From Gammaproteobacteria bacterium (GTDB lineage Bacteria; Pseudomonadota; Gammaproteobacteria; GRL18): DNA of 6,250 bases. The stretch's first letter is position 1. The number at the start of each line of letters is the position of its first letter. A program made the translations under genes and the position numbers. The notes under the pieces were generated by a model that did not search any database, was not told where the DNA came from, and saw nothing but the letters and a program-made list of their open reading frames with translations. The stretch covers positions 1 to 6,250 of the forward strand of contig WTAX01000039.1 of NCBI GenBank assembly GCA_013139395.1, written 5' to 3'. This document shows positions 5,528 to 6,250 of the stretch, one piece after another.

Positions 5528-6250
5528 TGAAAAAAACAATCCTGATTTTGCTGTTAACAACAATAGCAATGATTAATACTGGTCTGGTAATGGCTAGTGG
5601 CGGCGGCTATCCTAAATCTCCTGCTAATGTTGATGTTGATGATATGGCTTCACTACAACGTGGTGCCAAAGTATTTTCTGATTACTGCCTGAGCTGTCAC
5701 TCAGCCAAATTTGTACGCTTTAATCGTGTTGCAGATGATTTGGGTATGACTGAAGCTGAAGTGATGGATAATTTAAACCCTCTGGGTGTCCAATTCGGCA
5801 GCACAATGACTGCGACTATGACCGAAGAGTATTCTAAAGAAGCTTTTGGTGCTGTTCCACCTGATCTGTCACTGGTTGCACGCTCAAGAGGTGTTGACTG
5901 GTTATACACTTATTTGACAGGTTTTTATGCTGACAGTACCAAGACCACTGGTCATAATAATGCTATATTTAGAGACGTTGGTATGCCGAACATCTTTTGG
6001 AAACAAGAAGGTGTTAAAGAAGCGGTCTATGAAGAGCATGATGGTACTAAAGTTCTTGTTGGCGTCAAGGTGGTTGAAAAAGGCACTATGGCACCAGAAG
6101 AATTTGACACTATGATCCGTGATCTGGTTGCGTTCCTGTCTTATATTGGTGAACCAAACCAAAGCTATCGTAAAAGCTTAGGTGTTTATGTTTTAGTCTT
6201 CCTGTTTGTCTTTTTTGGATTTGCTTACGCGATGAAGAAAGATTATTGGA
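5527..6250 (+). CDS. petC: Cytochrome c1, 3'-truncated by window edge
   Basis: Heme-c subunit of the bc1 complex, which takes electrons from the Rieske protein and hands them to soluble or membrane cytochrome c. The frame starts at the ATG overlapping the petB stop (TAATG), preceded by AGGA at 5516-5519, and is open to the last base, giving 241 residues. A signal peptide covers about 1-23 (MKK then a hydrophobic core, ending near VMASG). The heme site CLSCH is at 54-58. Other c1 features are PPDLS (111-115) and VGMPN (151-155), where M153 is a plausible sixth heme ligand by analogy with related proteins. A C-terminal membrane anchor lies at about 218-236, followed by the positively charged MKKDYW. 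Relatives end about four to six residues after this, so very little should be missing. An sspA/sspB pair often follows petC in gammaproteobacteria but is outside the window. Confidence 0.95.
   Translation, partial: MKKTILILLLTTIAMINTGLVMASGGGYPKSPANVDVDDMASLQRGAKVFSDYCLSCHSAKFVRFNRVADDLGMTEAEVMDNLNPLGVQFGSTMTATMTEEYSKEAFGAVPPDLSLVARSRGVDWLYTYLTGFYADSTKTTGHNNAIFRDVGMPNIFWKQEGVKEAVYEEHDGTKVLVGVKVVEKGTMAPEEFDTMIRDLVAFLSYIGEPNQSYRKSLGVYVLVFLFVFFGFAYAMKKDYW

Noticed and set aside
5697..6162. Minus- and plus-strand frames of 60-90 codons within the cytochrome c1 region
   Set aside because: The cytochrome c1 frame, with CLSCH, PPDLS and a C-terminal anchor, explains this stretch completely.

Overview
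This window looks like an ordinary chromosomal segment from an AT-leaning gammaproteobacterium that respires with a cytochrome bc1 complex. The evidence is the protein families and the gene neighbourhood: hisC, a one-PDZ DegS/AlgW protease, a YbgI/Nif3 protein and petABC. From memory, hisC, algW and a Nif3-family gene are close neighbours in Pseudomonas, and petABC is a standard gammaproteobacterial operon. The genus cannot be fixed from the sequence alone.

Layout. (1) 1-1007, +: the 3' part of hisC (histidinol-phosphate aminotransferase), cut by the left edge. (2) 1008-1264: a gap between convergent genes. It holds an imperfect hairpin just after hisC, then a sharply bounded 150-bp element with 24-bp terminal inverted repeats (23/24 matching). 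The element is 60% G+C, unlike the AT-rich surroundings, and its interior has further hairpins. (3) 1265-2449, -: a membrane-anchored periplasmic serine protease of the DegS/AlgW type. (4) 2450-2531: a short divergent promoter region. (5) 2532-3275, +: a YbgI/Nif3-family dinuclear-metal protein. (6) 3276-3683: 408 bp of AT-rich non-coding DNA containing several candidate control sites, including an FNR/Anr-like palindrome and a hairpin over a perfect TATAAT. (7) 3684-6250, +: petA, petB and petC (Rieske protein, cytochrome b, cytochrome c1), each joined to the next by a one-base TAATG overlap. petC runs off the right edge probably only a few codons before its stop.

Function. The three pet products form the ubiquinol:cytochrome c oxidoreductase of the inner membrane, and the tight overlaps suggest translational coupling. 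HisC makes histidine. The DegS/AlgW-type protease normally starts the sigma-E envelope stress cascade. The Nif3 protein is widely conserved but has no settled function.

I see no phage, CRISPR, toxin-antitoxin or defence genes, and no clear new multi-gene system. The features most worth following up are the 150-bp inverted-repeat element between hisC and degS and the long structured leader upstream of petA.
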